From the NCBI GenBank assembly GCA_949775045.1, contig OX459103.1, positions 8,879,842 through 8,943,841 on the forward strand: a stretch of 64,000 nucleotides of DNA, written 5' to 3'. Each line of letters starts with the position of its first letter. Position 1 is the stretch's first letter. This document shows positions 24,501 through 36,000 of the stretch, piece by piece. The notes under the pieces were generated by a model that was given only the letters and a program-made list of their open reading frames with translations, was not told the origin of the DNA and searched no databases. The position numbers were made by a program, and so were the translations under genes. Source of the stretch: Metridium senile (Eukaryota > Cnidaria > Anthozoa > Actiniaria > Metridiidae).

Positions 24501-26099
24501 TTGCTATTTCATTACAGTATGGACTGTACATCACAATCTGACAGTTGAGGTATATAGCTGCAATTTTTTATTAAGAACAATGCTGTCAGTGCCTTGTACA
24601 AAGTGTTTCATGGATGTTTAACCAATGCACTCTACATAAAGGTTAAGAATAAAGTGACTTATAAATAACATGTGATGCTGAAGTAAATAAATATATAACT
24701 GTATGCTTGTTAATGAATGAAGTACAGTAAATTGTATTGGTATATTATTAAAGGGATTAAGCCACACAATCATATTTATCATGATTTCCATAGCAGAAAC
24801 CAGACCTGTTCAGTGTGAAAATCCAGATTTGTTTTGTTGCATTTCCATACCAGGTTTCCAAGGAAACCAGACCTGTTTAGTGTGAAAATCCAGATTTGTT
24901 TTATTGCATTTCCATATCAGGTTTCAAAGGAAACCAGACTTGTTTAGTGTGAAAATCCAGATTTGTTTTGTTGCATTTCCATACCAGGTTTCCAAGGAAA
25001 CCAGACTTGTTTAGTGTGAAAATCCAGATTTGTTTTGTTGCATTTCCATACCAGGTTTCCAAGGAAACCAGACTTGTTTAGTGTGAAAATCCAGACTTGT
25101 TTAGTGTGAAAATCCAGATTTGTTTTGTTGCATTTCCATACCAGGTTTCCAAGGAAACCAGACTTGTTTAGTGTGAAAATCCAGATTTGTTTTGTTGCAT
25201 TTCCATACCAGGATTGTCAAAAGACAGACCTGGTTGTCAATAAATCCCATGTTTATTCCAGCTTTGGTTTTGTGAAAAACCGAACCTGGTTTCAAATGAA
25301 TATCCAGATCTGGTTTTACTGCAATTTAACCAGATCTGGATATTTTTTAAAAACCAGAGTAAATCCAGGTAAAAACCAGTTAAAAACCTGGCTGGTTTTT
25401 GATGATTTTTTCCTGTGAATTCAGAACTAACAATTTATTTCATTCATAGTCGCTTTTTAAAAAACCCTGTCTACCTGCAGAGGTTATTTTCTACTAGCAT
25501 GCATGCTTTTGCGTTTGTAAAATAGTATATAAATACAAGTATCTGATTCTGTACACTCGTGTATCGTACATGTATTCTGCCCTAGAATAACAGGTACTAG
25601 TACTACTGCTAGTACAAATTATAGTCATGATCTAACAAAGAAAAATAACGTCCCTAACTCAACGATACAACTATTCTAACCGATTTTCTCTGAGAAATAC
25701 TCTTGTATTTATGCAATAATAACTAATATAACTACAAAAATAATCGTATTCGTAATGACAGAATGTTCCATTGTTGAATGAACTACACATGTCAAGCATT
25801 TGTGCACGCGAGATTTTGTTTTTGTTTGGTAAAATGCTTCAATGCACAGTCCAAAACTACTATTCTTCGGCATTTTAAGCAAGACAAAACTGCAATGAAT
25901 AGCGCTAGGTATTATGTTAAAGGTTGGACGGTTCAACTCACCAATTTCTAGCCAGTTTTTTGTAAGATTTTTTGATGGTTTCTTGCGAAGCCGATCGTGA
26001 AACTCCAAGGATTTTATACGGATCTTCCTTTTCCTCCGATCTCGAAAAATCGCAGAGTAAAAATAACAGTAATATTATACTGCTCAATCTTACAACCAT
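9532..26099 (-). CDS. DNAJC16: DnaJ homologue subfamily C member 16 (ERdj8-like, J domain plus thioredoxin fold)
   Basis: Twelve exons on the minus strand: 25942-26099, 18979-19045, 18280-18523, 17402-17640, 16293-16550, 15823-15953, 14578-14776, 13093-13284, 12529-12596, 12210-12284, 10518-10742, 9532-9928. All phases agree and total 750 aa, close to the vertebrate length. Residues 1-22 are a signal peptide (MVVRLSSIILLLFLLCDFSR). The J domain (about 26-90) has HPD at 54-56. A thioredoxin fold with a CLPC redox-type site at 154-157 follows. A hydrophobic segment at about 524-542 is the likely membrane anchor. Next is a Lys-rich linker, and the C-terminal region includes VLVLNGHRKTVSIFKP and an acidic then basic tail. 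In vertebrates this is an ER membrane protein linked to autophagosome size; the role here is by homology. It shares a divergent promoter with GIGYF. Intron 1 is ~6.9 kb and mostly repeats. Confidence 0.93.
9945..10220. repeat. GAAT/GGAT tetranucleotide tract (DNAJC16 last intron)
   Basis: Degenerate (GAAT)n, (GGAT)n and (AAAT)n repeats immediately intron-side of the last acceptor. Reading frames through it are spurious. Confidence 0.85.
11349..11740. repeat. GATT/GACT tetranucleotide tract (DNAJC16 intron)
   Basis: About 390 bp of GATT with GACT, GGTT and AATT variants. No coding signal. Confidence 0.85.
12407..12438 (+). ncRNA. Hammerhead-ribozyme-core-like motif (decayed)
   Basis: CTGATGA followed 17 bases later by GAAACGTC, the spacing and words of a hammerhead catalytic core. 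The stem II strands (GGCT and AGGC) no longer pair well. Probably a transposon remnant; self-cleavage is unlikely. Confidence 0.35.
12671..13013. repeat. Near-perfect 8-bp minisatellite GCAAGCAG, ~42 copies
   Basis: About 340 bp of GCAAGCAG with almost no variation, opening with a few GCAG tetramers. It lies in the DNAJC16 intron between exons 13093-13284 and 12529-12596. Since 8 is not a multiple of 3, each frame reads an eight-residue cycle without stops (AGKQASRQ on +, PACLLACL on -). These ORFs are artefacts. Confidence 0.95.
13565..14225. repeat. Degenerate AATCGTAACC repeat tract with an embedded MITE
   Basis: Imperfect repeats of ATAATCGTAACCACGATCGT fill the intron. At 13977-14114 a foldback element with ends GGGGCTGGTTGTACGAAG and CTTCGTACAACCGGCCCC is inserted; the sequence gtactggctattttcat at 13738 resembles its empty site. 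Confidence 0.7.
14226..14462. mobile_element. Mutator-like MITE, TAGCCTGCG ends, 9-bp TSD
   Basis: A 237-bp near-perfect palindrome with ends TAGCCTGCGTAGCAAGCG and CGCTTGCTACGCAGGCTA, flanked by AATAGTAAC at 14217-14225 and 14463-14471. The 9-bp duplication points to the Mutator superfamily. Related ends occur at 56539-56617 and 61936-62002. Confidence 0.88.
14830..15720. repeat. Composite of foldback repeats (DNAJC16 intron)
   Basis: Arms CCTAGCACTAGGACC (about 14869) and CCTAGTGCTAGGATC (about 15243) face each other. A second hairpin at 15271-15443 pairs GAAATACGTCTTCT with AGAAGACGTATTTC and has a TTTGGGAGAATTCGAG/CTCGAGAATTCTCCCAAA core. No gene. Confidence 0.6.
16638..16775. mobile_element. 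Palindromic MITE, TAGACTACGAGTAG ends, ~10-bp TSD
   Basis: The arms TAGACTACGAGTAGTCCTTC and its complement enclose a short loop. AGTGATGGTG flanks both sides (16628-16637, 16776-16785), although the surrounding GATG microsatellite makes chance matching possible. Confidence 0.7.
16956..17186 (-). pseudogene. Coiled-coil ORF fragment, possibly retrotransposon ORF1
   Basis: A 76-residue frame starting MSKKTKVNTNMSS with a heptad-like helix (LQNENDQLKKQVAEFAHEL). It lies within a DNAJC16 intron, in the same strand but joined to no exon. Short coiled-coil N-termini of this kind are seen in non-LTR retrotransposon ORF1 proteins. No RNA-binding or RT domain is visible nearby, so the assignment is weak. 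Confidence 0.35.
18615..18935 (+). mobile_element. tRNA-derived SINE
   Basis: Begins with a tRNA-like head. The A box TGGTCTAGTGG fits TRGYNNARNNG and a B-box-like GATTTCGATTCC follows about 45 bp later. A ~200-bp unrelated body follows, then an AAAT-type simple tail (aaataaataaataga at about 18914). Antisense to DNAJC16, in its intron. Confidence 0.6.
19640..21208. repeat. 83-bp tandem array, ~19 copies
   Basis: Unit TCTGGATTGTTTCAAACACC..., 83 bp long and very homogeneous. Each unit contains the small palindrome CTGGATTGTAAACAATCCAG. Three phases of a 68-residue frame recur every 249 bp (3 units); they are not genes. The array ends abruptly at about 21208 in unrelated sequence. Confidence 0.92.
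22674..23858. repeat. Long foldback inside DNAJC16 intron 1
   Basis: Left end GATTTAGGGCCATATTACAA pairs with right end TTGTAATATGCCCCTAAATC. Further inward GACAAATC..TCAGATTCAAAGG and CCTTTGGATCTGACC are also complementary, as are ACTATAGAGAAAGGACTGTT and AACTAGTCCTTTCTCTATAG-like blocks. A diverged copy of the AGAGTACAAACAC MITE is nested at about 23090-23227. Confidence 0.65.
24341..24466. repeat. Foldback element
   Basis: CTACAATTAAAATCCCTGAC pairs with GTCAGGGATTTTAATC...AATTGTAG. The core contains AGGATGAGTAAATCC and its complement. Non-coding. Confidence 0.75.
24795..25215. repeat. 67-bp tandem array, ~6 copies
   Basis: Unit GAAACCAGACTTGTTTAGTG...TTGCATTTCCATACCAGGTTTCCAAG, 67 bp apart. 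Each unit carries AAACCAGA and CCAGATTTG words also seen in the 83-bp array. Non-coding. Confidence 0.88.
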
Positions 26100-26693
26100 C
26101 TTAATAGATTATTTCCTTTCGTCTTTCTAAAGATTTTCATTTACAAATTCGGCATTTTTTTTGTTCGATGACAATAGCAAATTAAATGGCTTCTCTTCTT
26201 CTCATGGGGAAAACCGCTGAATTGATAAATACTGCTGTGCGTTCAATGCATGATGGGAGTTGTAAGAAAAGTGCAATCGAAATCGAAAATAAATCGAAAT
26301 AATTAAGACAGAATAAAACAACAAAATGAAGAACGAAATGAAATTTATTGATTCATTTTTATCTGAATTTTTGCATTTCATAAGTACTGATTTTGCACTG
26401 ACTCACATTACAAAAACAGAATTATTTTGAATATATTTTTTTCAAAACAATATCCTGATATTTCCTTCTAAAATAATCTTAGAAAAATCATTCAGTTTTT
26501 ACGATATTCCGGATATGGAGGATATAAAAATAGAAAATTTCTTATTAATTTGTCAGCGGTAATACTAACATAATGTATGCGTATTTGTGGCTGAAGAGGA
26601 AGTGACCACGTGACCAAGTGTGTTCGCCATATTCTCCATTACTGGCAAGCTAAAACAGCGGGATTTAACGAGAATTTCTTCAACAAACAAGCG
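26100..26693. promoter_or_regulatory. Divergent promoter of DNAJC16 (-) and GIGYF (+), with GIGYF 5'UTR exon
   Basis: About 500-600 bp separate the DNAJC16 start codon (26097-26099) from a probable non-coding first GIGYF exon ending at the donor after 26693 (GCG|GTAAAA). TGCATGATGGGAGTTGTA (26247-26264) resembles a ZNF143/Staf site in reverse. GACCACGTGACC around 26605-26614 contains a CACGTG E-box. CGCCATATT (26626-26634) is YY1-like and close to where GIGYF transcription would start. No TATA box was seen in a position that would decide a start. Site names are by motif similarity only. Confidence 0.5.
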
Positions 26694-27001
26694 GTAAAAC
26701 CCCATTTTAATTCACCTAAACACACTTTTCATATTTCAAATCTTTTGCAAGCTTTAAGTTGAGGAATTGAGTCTGCGTAGGCGAATTTTAGCCCCATTTT
26801 CCCGGCCAGTTTCTGGTGAAATGTACCTAAATTGTAAACTCATAGCATATCAGAGAGACCAAAATAGAGTGTGTGTGTCCAACCCAAAGTGACTTATTGC
26901 GTCGGGTATCTTTCTTTTTACACAAACTACAGACATGATACTCGTTATAAACAAGTGTTGAAATCTCATGTTAATTGTCGTTTTGGTTTAATTTGCAGAT
27001 A

Positions 27002-30000
27002 ATGTCGGAAACACTTACATTTGGACCTCAATGGTAAGAACTGCTTATCTCTCGAATAGTGGAGTAAAATTCTGCATCTAATTTGCGCCCAAAATGTTTA
27101 CATAAATTACCTATTAAAATAAAAGTACTTTAAAGCCATTTTAAATGTTTTTAAACATTCATCAGCTGTTGTTGATATGGTGTATTTTTGTTTTGTAATA
27201 TTAGTTTATTTGCGAGTGCCTGTGTTTTTGCAGAAAAATGGTCGATTTTTCCTTGTAGCTTTTACTTTTTTTTAATTAATCATAAACTAGGTCGGGTACT
27301 TGATGACAAGAGATATAAAATGCAGCTGATGTATAATAATTAAGTAATTGTACTTGTGCTTATTGTATTGTTGAGTGTATTGTTTACACTGTCTGTGACT
27401 ATTAATCACGGAACAAAAACAGGACAACTGTGAAAAACATGATTTATGTAACTAATGATATACATGAAAACATTACTCAAATGTGATTGGCTTGGGGCAG
27501 TGCAGTTCAAGTGTAACACAGTGCAGAAAAGTGTAACACAGTTCAAATTACAGTCCATACAGTGCAATTAAACTACATAAAAATAAATTAATTATGATAG
27601 GCTTTATTCCTAAATCATTTTAGTCACTAGTGCTAGAAAGTAATTTAACACTTCAAGGGGCAATCCATTCAAAAATCGTCGAAGATTTGTATGAAAAATA
27701 CAAAAAACTGACCAAGTTTTTGTGGAAAGTTGTGAATTTTCCTCTTTCAAGAGCTCAAGCCCACATGCTAGCTTACAACATCTACATGTCATTGTTGGTG
27801 CGCGCTAGCCTAAGACTTACAAAAAGAAAAAAAATTCATGTATATTATGAATAAGTAATCATATAATGTTTGCAACATAAGCAGCTGTGTTGTATCGGCA
27901 CATACAATCACAAGCTGAAGGCACATGAATATACAGGCGATACAACACAGACTGTCCAGCTGAGTTGACCATCAGAACAAACACAAGGTCAACCAATCAG
28001 AATTGAGGGTTCAACATCATATCTTGATTAGCATTTCCCATTATTCTGCCAAGAGAATTAATGAAATACGAGTTCTTCCTTCTTTAAATTAATTGTAAAC
28101 GCTAGTCAAACTCATGGTGGTATTATATTTCAATCAACAAGAAAAGTCTACATTGTATACTCAGAAAATGCTTGAAAATCGCTGACCAAAAATAGTGACC
28201 CATAATTCCTTTTGGGGAAGGCGATCAACTCAGCTGGGTTGTATACAACTTAAAAACGTCTAGGTTAGTTCTTTTAAATGTTACCAAAATTTCCAAGATT
28301 AAAGTAAATCTCGCTGAGAAATTTCAAGTTTAAACTTATGCAAATCTTCCCTGCTAGCAGAGTCTTCCACAGTTCGATTCTGACGAGAAAAAAGAAGACT
28401 CTGCCGAGCGAGACCACTTTCTTTGTTGCGCATGCGTTAGGTAACTAAGCAACCCCTGACGTCATGATGACCTTTTGTGTCTCGACTTACAGTTTTACGG
28501 GGCTCAAATCGCCAGCTTTAGCAGCCATTTGCTTGGCCGTTTGCAGGCTAAATTGATAAATATATGACTTTCCATAGCCAGTTGGAAGACAAACAAATGT
28601 GTCCCTCTTGGACAGAAAAGATTTGATAGCTTTTCGTTGTAATTTAGTTGGTTTATGATGCATAGATGAAGCGAAATTAATACACTCATCTACCGACGCC
28701 ATTTTAACATTGTGGGCACGGAAAGAATCAGCGGTTTTTAAAATTTGCTCATGCGCATCTTAAATTACCAGTAAAAAACGGTTTTAAAACTGGTTTCGTT
28801 CGTCCGCGGTTGTGGACGGCGGCTTTACAAAGAAAGCAGTCTCGCTCCGCAGAGTCTTCTTTTTTCTCGTCAGAATCGAACTGTGGAAGACTCTGCTAGC
28901 AGGGAAATGCAAATCAGGATATACAACACTAGTGATTGTATCAGTGTATACAACACTCGTCATGGTTATGAGTTTTTTTTTTTAATTTTTATACTATATA
29001 CATCTATAGAAGGAAATAAGTTATTCATCATGGAATGTGAAATTAAAAGGATACTTAATCAATTGTCTCACGATTGAGGTCATTGGTAGAAATACCGCGA
29101 CGTTTCGACTGCAATCGGCTAGTCTTCATCAGGCGATGGTGTAGACTGGATGATGGTTGTCTTATATACTTTTCGTCGGATTATCGGCGCTGTGATTGGC
29201 TGACGCGTGATGTCCCAGCATGCTTCTTGATTGTTGGCATCTACTTGCAAGAATGTTGCCATATGAATAAAGAACATTAATTAGTAATTTAGTAACAAAG
29301 GAATATCAGGAATAACAAAAGAAAGAGTTCAGCTTGAGTGATCTTCTTTTGTTTTTTAATTGATTCCTTTCCCACTAAATTACAGAAGTAAAAAGTAAGA
29401 AGTAAATTACAGTGTGACGCGTGGTACCGTGGCCATCCAAGAAACTTTTGAGAAAGTTCTTAAGATGGTTGGAATGGCTGAAATGCACTATAATTTTTCG
29501 ATTTAGATCAATTCATATTTGATATTAAAACATTTCTATCAATAAGCTTTGCCATTTTTGTTGCGAAATATCATATAAAATCAATGAATTTGTTGTAACT
29601 AAGTCTGCCATTTGCGATCGCCATATTGAAATAAGATATCATCTAACTGAAATTGAAACCCGTGAATTCGTGAGGTATTCACTGGATATTAACACTCGAG
29701 AGCGGCACCACGTAAAGATTGAGCATCTAGAGACCGGTCTTGGTCGTAAAACATTTCTTTCCTATGAAAAATTCGAAGTTATTTCAAGTAACAAGAAGAG
29801 ATGTTGTTGTCACGTAAATCCACTGTGGGTGGGCGTCCTGCTGGTTTGTAATCTGCGCATGTGCTATATCCCTTACTATGAATTATGTCATTTGTTTTGA
29901 CCGCATCGCATGGATTCATGAAATCGTTGTGAATTCGGCCTTTTCTCATATATTCGGATGTTTTACAGACCAACATCGATTGAAAAACGAACCTGAATTG

Positions 30001-33000
30001 ATTTCAAAACATATGAATCAAAATGGCGGCCATTCGAATCGCTGTGAGCGTTTTATAGGCAAGTTTAACAGTAAATAGCGGACCTTAGGCTACTAAAATC
30101 GCCAAAAATAAACCAAAATATAACGTAGAAGTATGAAACTTGGCACATAAGTAATTTAAACGTAAAAGAAACTTTTCACCACAGCCCTGAGCAAAATATT
30201 TTATTGTTAACCTTTAGCAACCAGCCAAAGTCAAATATCGCTCATATCTCGCGTAAATTTATTTTTGCTCAGGGCTGCGGTGAAAAGTTTCTTTTTTGCC
30301 TGAAATTCACATATACAAAATTTAATTTTCAAAATATTTTTTTCCTGACGATATATTTCGAATAAATCATTTTTAAGCCCTGGGTTTCCTTTGCGTTTTT
30401 GACACCTGAGGTGTGAAATTTCACACCTTCCAATATGTTTTTAGCGGGAAAATTATATGTAGTATCTGTTTATGTAATAAATAGAGGATATTACATGGGC
30501 GCGCGGAGATATGAATTTTATCTTCGAGTGTTGATAAGATATCCCACGAGTGAGCGCAGCGAATGAGTGGGATATCTTCTCAACACGAGAAGATAAAATT
30601 CATATCTCCAAGCGCACATGTAATGTTCTGTTTATTATATAACAGATTGAAGAAATGTTTTTTTTTTTAAAGTTGATTGGTTGAGAGTGATATCACACAT
30701 GTGTGATATCAATGATATCTTCATGACTAGGATAAGCTTTTTATCTAGTTGATATCACTCGGTATACCACTATATGTTATATAATAATAATTGATATATT
30801 ATTAATACATTTTCAGTAATAGTTTGTCAAATGACATGTACTTTAGCTATTCCTACCACCTTAACCTCATAAAAACCTCGGTCATCTTCATCTTCATCTG
30901 CACGTCACACTGTAATTAGATAAATTATAATGATAAATCCTTTGTTTCAGGCTTCGTAATCTTTCCAGCGGCAATAGTGTCACCTCCCCTCCCCCATCCC
31001 CTGGTCCAAAGTATAAATTGGCAGAGTATCGATATGGCAAGGAGGAAATGTTGGCTCTATTCATTGAAGACCTAGTGAAACCTGTAGAGCTTGATCGCTT
31101 CCCTTCTATTGTCAAGGAGAAGATTCACTTTCCTTTGGCTTTTGTACCACCAACTGAAGAAGAGCAGGTCAGTATGATCAACGTATGAATTCTACTTTTA
31201 GGGGTAATAGTTGTGCTTTCATGATCAAAATGTGAAATCTCCTTTTGGGGTTTATAGTTGTGTTTTCATGATCAAAATGTGAATTCTCCTTATGGGGTTC
31301 AACTTTATAGATGTGTTTTCATGATCAAAATGTAAATTCTTCTTTATGGGTTCATAGTTGTGTTTTTATGATCAAAATCTAAATTTTCTTTCATGGGTTC
31401 ATGATCAAAATCAAATTATTTTTACAGCGAAATTCAGTAGGCTCAGTTAACAGCAATGCAGTATTAAAACTTATGGGGAGAGGATCCTCTAGAGGTGCTG
31501 CAAGAGGTGTACGGGGAGGCATAGGAGTCAGAGGTAAGAATCTACACAAGATAAATATTCTAAATATTAGTGCTATCCTTTTTTCCTATTAAACACCTAA
31601 TGGACCTCTTTACCTTCCTTGTTTGTTGTCCAATTTCAGATCATGTGATGCTACCCTTGGGAATTGTTTCTTTCACATGTAAATGATATAACACTTTCAT
31701 CATAAAAGAACAATTCTCAAGGGAATGGCATGTGGTCTGAAATGGGCAATTTGCATACAAAGGAAAAGAGCTAGTCTATTGCAGAATATTGTCCTGACTT
31801 TTGCAATTTAGTGGGAAAGGAAAAGACAAAAGAAGATCACTCAAGCTGAACTCTTTCTTTAGTTATTCCTTTCTTACTAAATTTCTAGTGTTCTTTAAAT
31901 TCATGTGACAACATTCTTGCAATAAGGTGTATCCTATAGGATATTTATGATCTATTATAAACCAGCTTGTAAATTAATTGTAAACAATAGAAGAAGAAAA
32001 ATCTAGGATACAGTATTTAGTACTGTGTTAGAGTACAAACACTAAAAGTGTGCAATACTTTGTACTATTTACCACTAAATAGTGTTGATTAAACAATAGA
32101 GAACAAAAGAATTTGCATAATTTAGCAGTATTTAGTGGTATTTATGTTGCACACTTTTAGTGTTTGTACTCTAGTTAAATGTAAATAATGATTTATTGTT
32201 TATCATTAAATTAAAGATATAAAAAATATATATATATACCAGCTTGAGTTGCTTGAGTTGGTTCTTCGTACATTAGTTTTTCTAACAAGTAATATTAACA
32301 TACCTTTTTTTTTGTTTTTAGGCAGAGGGCGTGGTGATGGTGGGTTCATGCGTCAGTCATCTTACGAAGATACCCGTACTGATTCAGGTTATGTGCGAGA
32401 TCCAAGAAGACAGAGCTGGGAGGAGGGCAGGTAGGTAGCCCAGGCATATGTAAAAGAGATATACTGTACATGTGGGAAATGAAGTGCATTTGTGATCAAC
32501 CATATAGACGACTTTCATAAATGGCCACCACAAATTATCATAATTTTTAAAATATTGAATTTTAAATTTAATGCCATTTCCTTCATGTTACATTTTATGA
32601 GCTTATATTTCGCCTTCTAACTAATGTTCAGGTGCTCTTTTTATTTCTGATGTTCATTTTGCCGCCCTTGAATAAGCGCCACACTTTAACGCTTTAATGC
32701 TACTTTAGCAAAGCATTGGAAATAAATTTTTATCAAAAACTATATTCTTCAGTTCAAAGTAATTATAGTTCACCGCTTGCAAGCCCATTTAGTTATCTCC
32801 CCAATGTTAGTAGTTCTGATCAAGAAGGAGACAGTGAGATTGAAAACAAATTAATAAGCACTGCTGCGCTTAATCGAGTAAATAAGGTATATGTGTGAGT
32901 CTTGAATCTTGAAGACACTTGTGTGTCCGGCTAGAAGATTGAGATAAAAGTGATTTATTTCATTTGATTTAATTCTTCATTTAATAATACACATAAATAA

Positions 33001-36000
33001 TATACATTTGTGAATTTGTTGTTGTTGCAGGAGAGGGGGATCATTTGACAGAGGAGGATTTGACAAAGGAGGCTTTGATAGAGGCAGTACAGGTGAGAGT
33101 GAAGTTGTTGTTGATGTGATTATGTGAGAACCACTGGATGGAAGTGAATTAAGCTGTACATATTTCATATTGACTGCATTAAGGTCTAAGGTAAATTATT
33201 GTTTTTTTATACATACATGTACAAATAACTTAAAATAATTTTTTCAAATTACCCCCATTTCACAAGCTTTTTGTTTAGCTGGTGGGATAAAGCTTGTTGC
33301 ATGTTCACTTGATGTGGTGTCCTTGATGTACTTGCTGTTTATTGCATATGGGTTATTCCACATGAGACATTGAAATAATGAAAATTTTAAAGCATTATTT
33401 AGCATGCTGTAAATGGAGAGTTATATTAACTGACTTAGGTTCTCAATGTGATTTTACTGTAATATTATCTATTCTATGTAATATTTACTAAGCAAAATAG
33501 GCAATTTTCTTATTTTTTAAATACCGAATTTGCAATTTGTAATGTCCGTAACATTTTGTGTAATGTCTGTAACGTAACACTTTCATTAATAAAATAATAA
33601 TAAATGAAATATAATATAAATTAGAACTACAACATCTAGTCCGTTCAAGAAATGTTCCTGAATTTTTGAGACATTTTTATATTCACAGCAATTACAACTT
33701 GAAATGTACGATTAAACAAAGTGGTTGTTTTAGCTTTCAGTCTGTAACATCATTTTAAATAAATATATCAGTCATTTATGAGAGTGTGGATTTCCTTGTT
33801 TTACTATGAATTAGAAGCTATTGCCTAAAAGTACATTGTAACAAACAATCATGCAAATTTATCTGACTATAACACTTTGAAGAGAAAAAATAAATAGGTC
33901 TAAAATGGTCTCTGGGTGTAATGTCCGTAACGGTGGAATGGCCCATATACAATGTATATTCTTTCCCGATGTGAGCACTGATCAAGACAACAGTCACAAC
34001 AGGGAACTCGGTATATTTCTTTAGTTTTAACAATCTGAATCCTTAGATAACAGGGATTCTGGCATTATGCGGAGGAAAAATCAAAATTATGCGGAATTTT
34101 TTCGGAAGATTATGCGGAAGAAACGATAAATTATGCGGAAAATTATGCGGGATGACGTAATCGCTTAAAACTTAAAATAAAACTAATTCAATTACTTTAG
34201 CTCTCCTATTTCGGTTCTTTTTTACACATAAATGTCATATCATTCGTTTTTTATCAATAATTCAAACTAATAACAACACTATAACCAAAAGAACTAACGA
34301 TTTCCGTTAAACGTTCCGCCATCTTGGAAAACCGCCATCTTGGAAAACCGCCAAACAGCATGGGCCTGGGCCGAGATACAGGAAGCCCATACTATAGAAA
34401 TAAAAACAAAATGGCGTCGCTTTGACGGCTGGTTTGTAAGCCGTTAAAATGAACAATTTGTACTTCGTACGACTGTAACAAAACGGCAAAAAAACTATTC
34501 AAGCATGCAAGGGAGATAACTAATATATATCTATTGTTTTATCTATTTAATTTGTTTCATTGGTGCATTTTTGGTGCTTTTATCTATTTTTTTTTTTGGC
34601 AAATTATGCGGGATTATGCGGAAAGTAGTCAATTATGCGGGTCCGCACCTCCGCATAATGCCAGAATCCCTGAGATAAATCTCAAGGCTCGGATCTGAAT
34701 GTATCTTTTTTTATTTTATTTATTTATTTTAATCAATTTGCCACAATGGCAGGGATAGAGACACAGGGCAGGGCCCCAATTGCTTGGCAATATCCCCTAA
34801 GAAATAAGATATAACAAAAAGGTATAATGAAATACAGATAATAAGCTGTATGAATGACAGCTTACGCCAATTACTGAACGAAATTACAAAAATATGTACA
34901 AGGGAAAACAGCCAATTTAATGTCAATTACAACTTGTTTTTTGTCTAGAGCAACAAATCTAGAAGTGTATCATCCAAGTTCCCTGTCACAGCTGTAATCT
35001 TGATCAGAGCATTTCAATAAAAGCAGTTATAACATTTAGTAATATGCAGTATGTTTTACCAGGTAGAGGATATGATCCAGCATTACGTTCAAGACTATCA
35101 AGTGACACTAGCTGGGATAGAAGTGATAGTGATAACTGGAGATCCAGTGGGAAAGTTGATGATGATGATAGTGGAGGTGGATGGAGAGTCTCAGGTCCTA
35201 GAGATAAATCAGATCGCTGGAGAGGTGAGTAACATCTATTATGTAAACATAATTATTGATATTATAGTCCTGTTTTTGAATACCAACATTATTTAAAATC
35301 AATTCCATCAAAATAACAGTGTTTTATCATTATTGTAATGGTTATTAGTAGGGGTGGACCATTTGACTTTTGAGGGGGGGGGGGTGGATTATTTGGTCCG
35401 TGTAGTAAATTTTTTTTAGCCCGTTGGCATGCGCACGGAATTTATTTGATAGAAATACAAAGATTTGAGTAGCTTTTGATCTCACTTGCAGGAAATTTTT
35501 TTATCCACCCCCCCCCCCCCCCCTCAAAAGTTAAATGGTCCATCCCTTATCGTCACATTTTCATTTATTTATTTATTTATATTAGGTGCTTATAGCGCAT
35601 TTTAAAACTCAATGCGCTTACAAAATTATATTATATCAGGTGTCAAAATATTCACTGAAGAGAAATGTTTTAAGTTCAGTTTTAAAATTTGTTGCAGTGT
35701 CTTTAGTTTTTACATGTTCAGGTAAGCTGTTCCACAGTTTTGGTGCAAAGTTTGAAAATGCACGGTCGCCATACGATACAGTTCTCGGAGGAGGCGATGG
35801 CTGTGTCAGAAGACATCGGGCAGAAGAACGCAGTTTACGGGCAGGGCGATGAAGGTTAATAAGTGAGGACAGATAGTCAGGTGCTTGGTAGTTAAGGCAT
35901 TTCCAGACGAGTAACAGGACTTTGTACTTTATTCTCGATTTTATAGGGAGCCAGTGGAGATCTTTCAGAATTTGAGTAGTATGTTCAGAACGTGGTGCAC

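Larger units (their letters stand above)
19374..25417. mobile_element. ~6-kb terminal-inverted-repeat element with two internal tandem arrays
   Basis: Terminal words CACAGGAAAAAA...GAAAAACCA (left) and the reverse complement TGGTTTTTGATGA..TTTTTTCCTGTG (right) suggest a single element occupying most of DNAJC16 intron 1. Next to the left end is a 19-copy 83-bp array; next to the right end is a 67-bp array. Both are full of CCAGATCTGG/TCTGGATTG-type words. No transposase-like ORF and no clear target duplication was found, so the outer boundary is a hypothesis. Confidence 0.55.

Noticed and set aside
27630..27854. 74-residue ORF (MLESNLTLQGAIHSK..)
   Set aside because: No splice-phase link to GIGYF exons, no recognisable domain and lies in a repeat-rich intron.
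28487..28702. An independent RecQ helicase gene
   Set aside because: Only the N-terminal Walker A region is present and it is enclosed by transposon ends with a 9-bp TSD.
29074..29280. ORF MRSLVEIPRRFDCNRLVFIRRW..
   Set aside because: It overlaps the minus-strand hammerhead-like retroelement remnant and has no splice or domain support.
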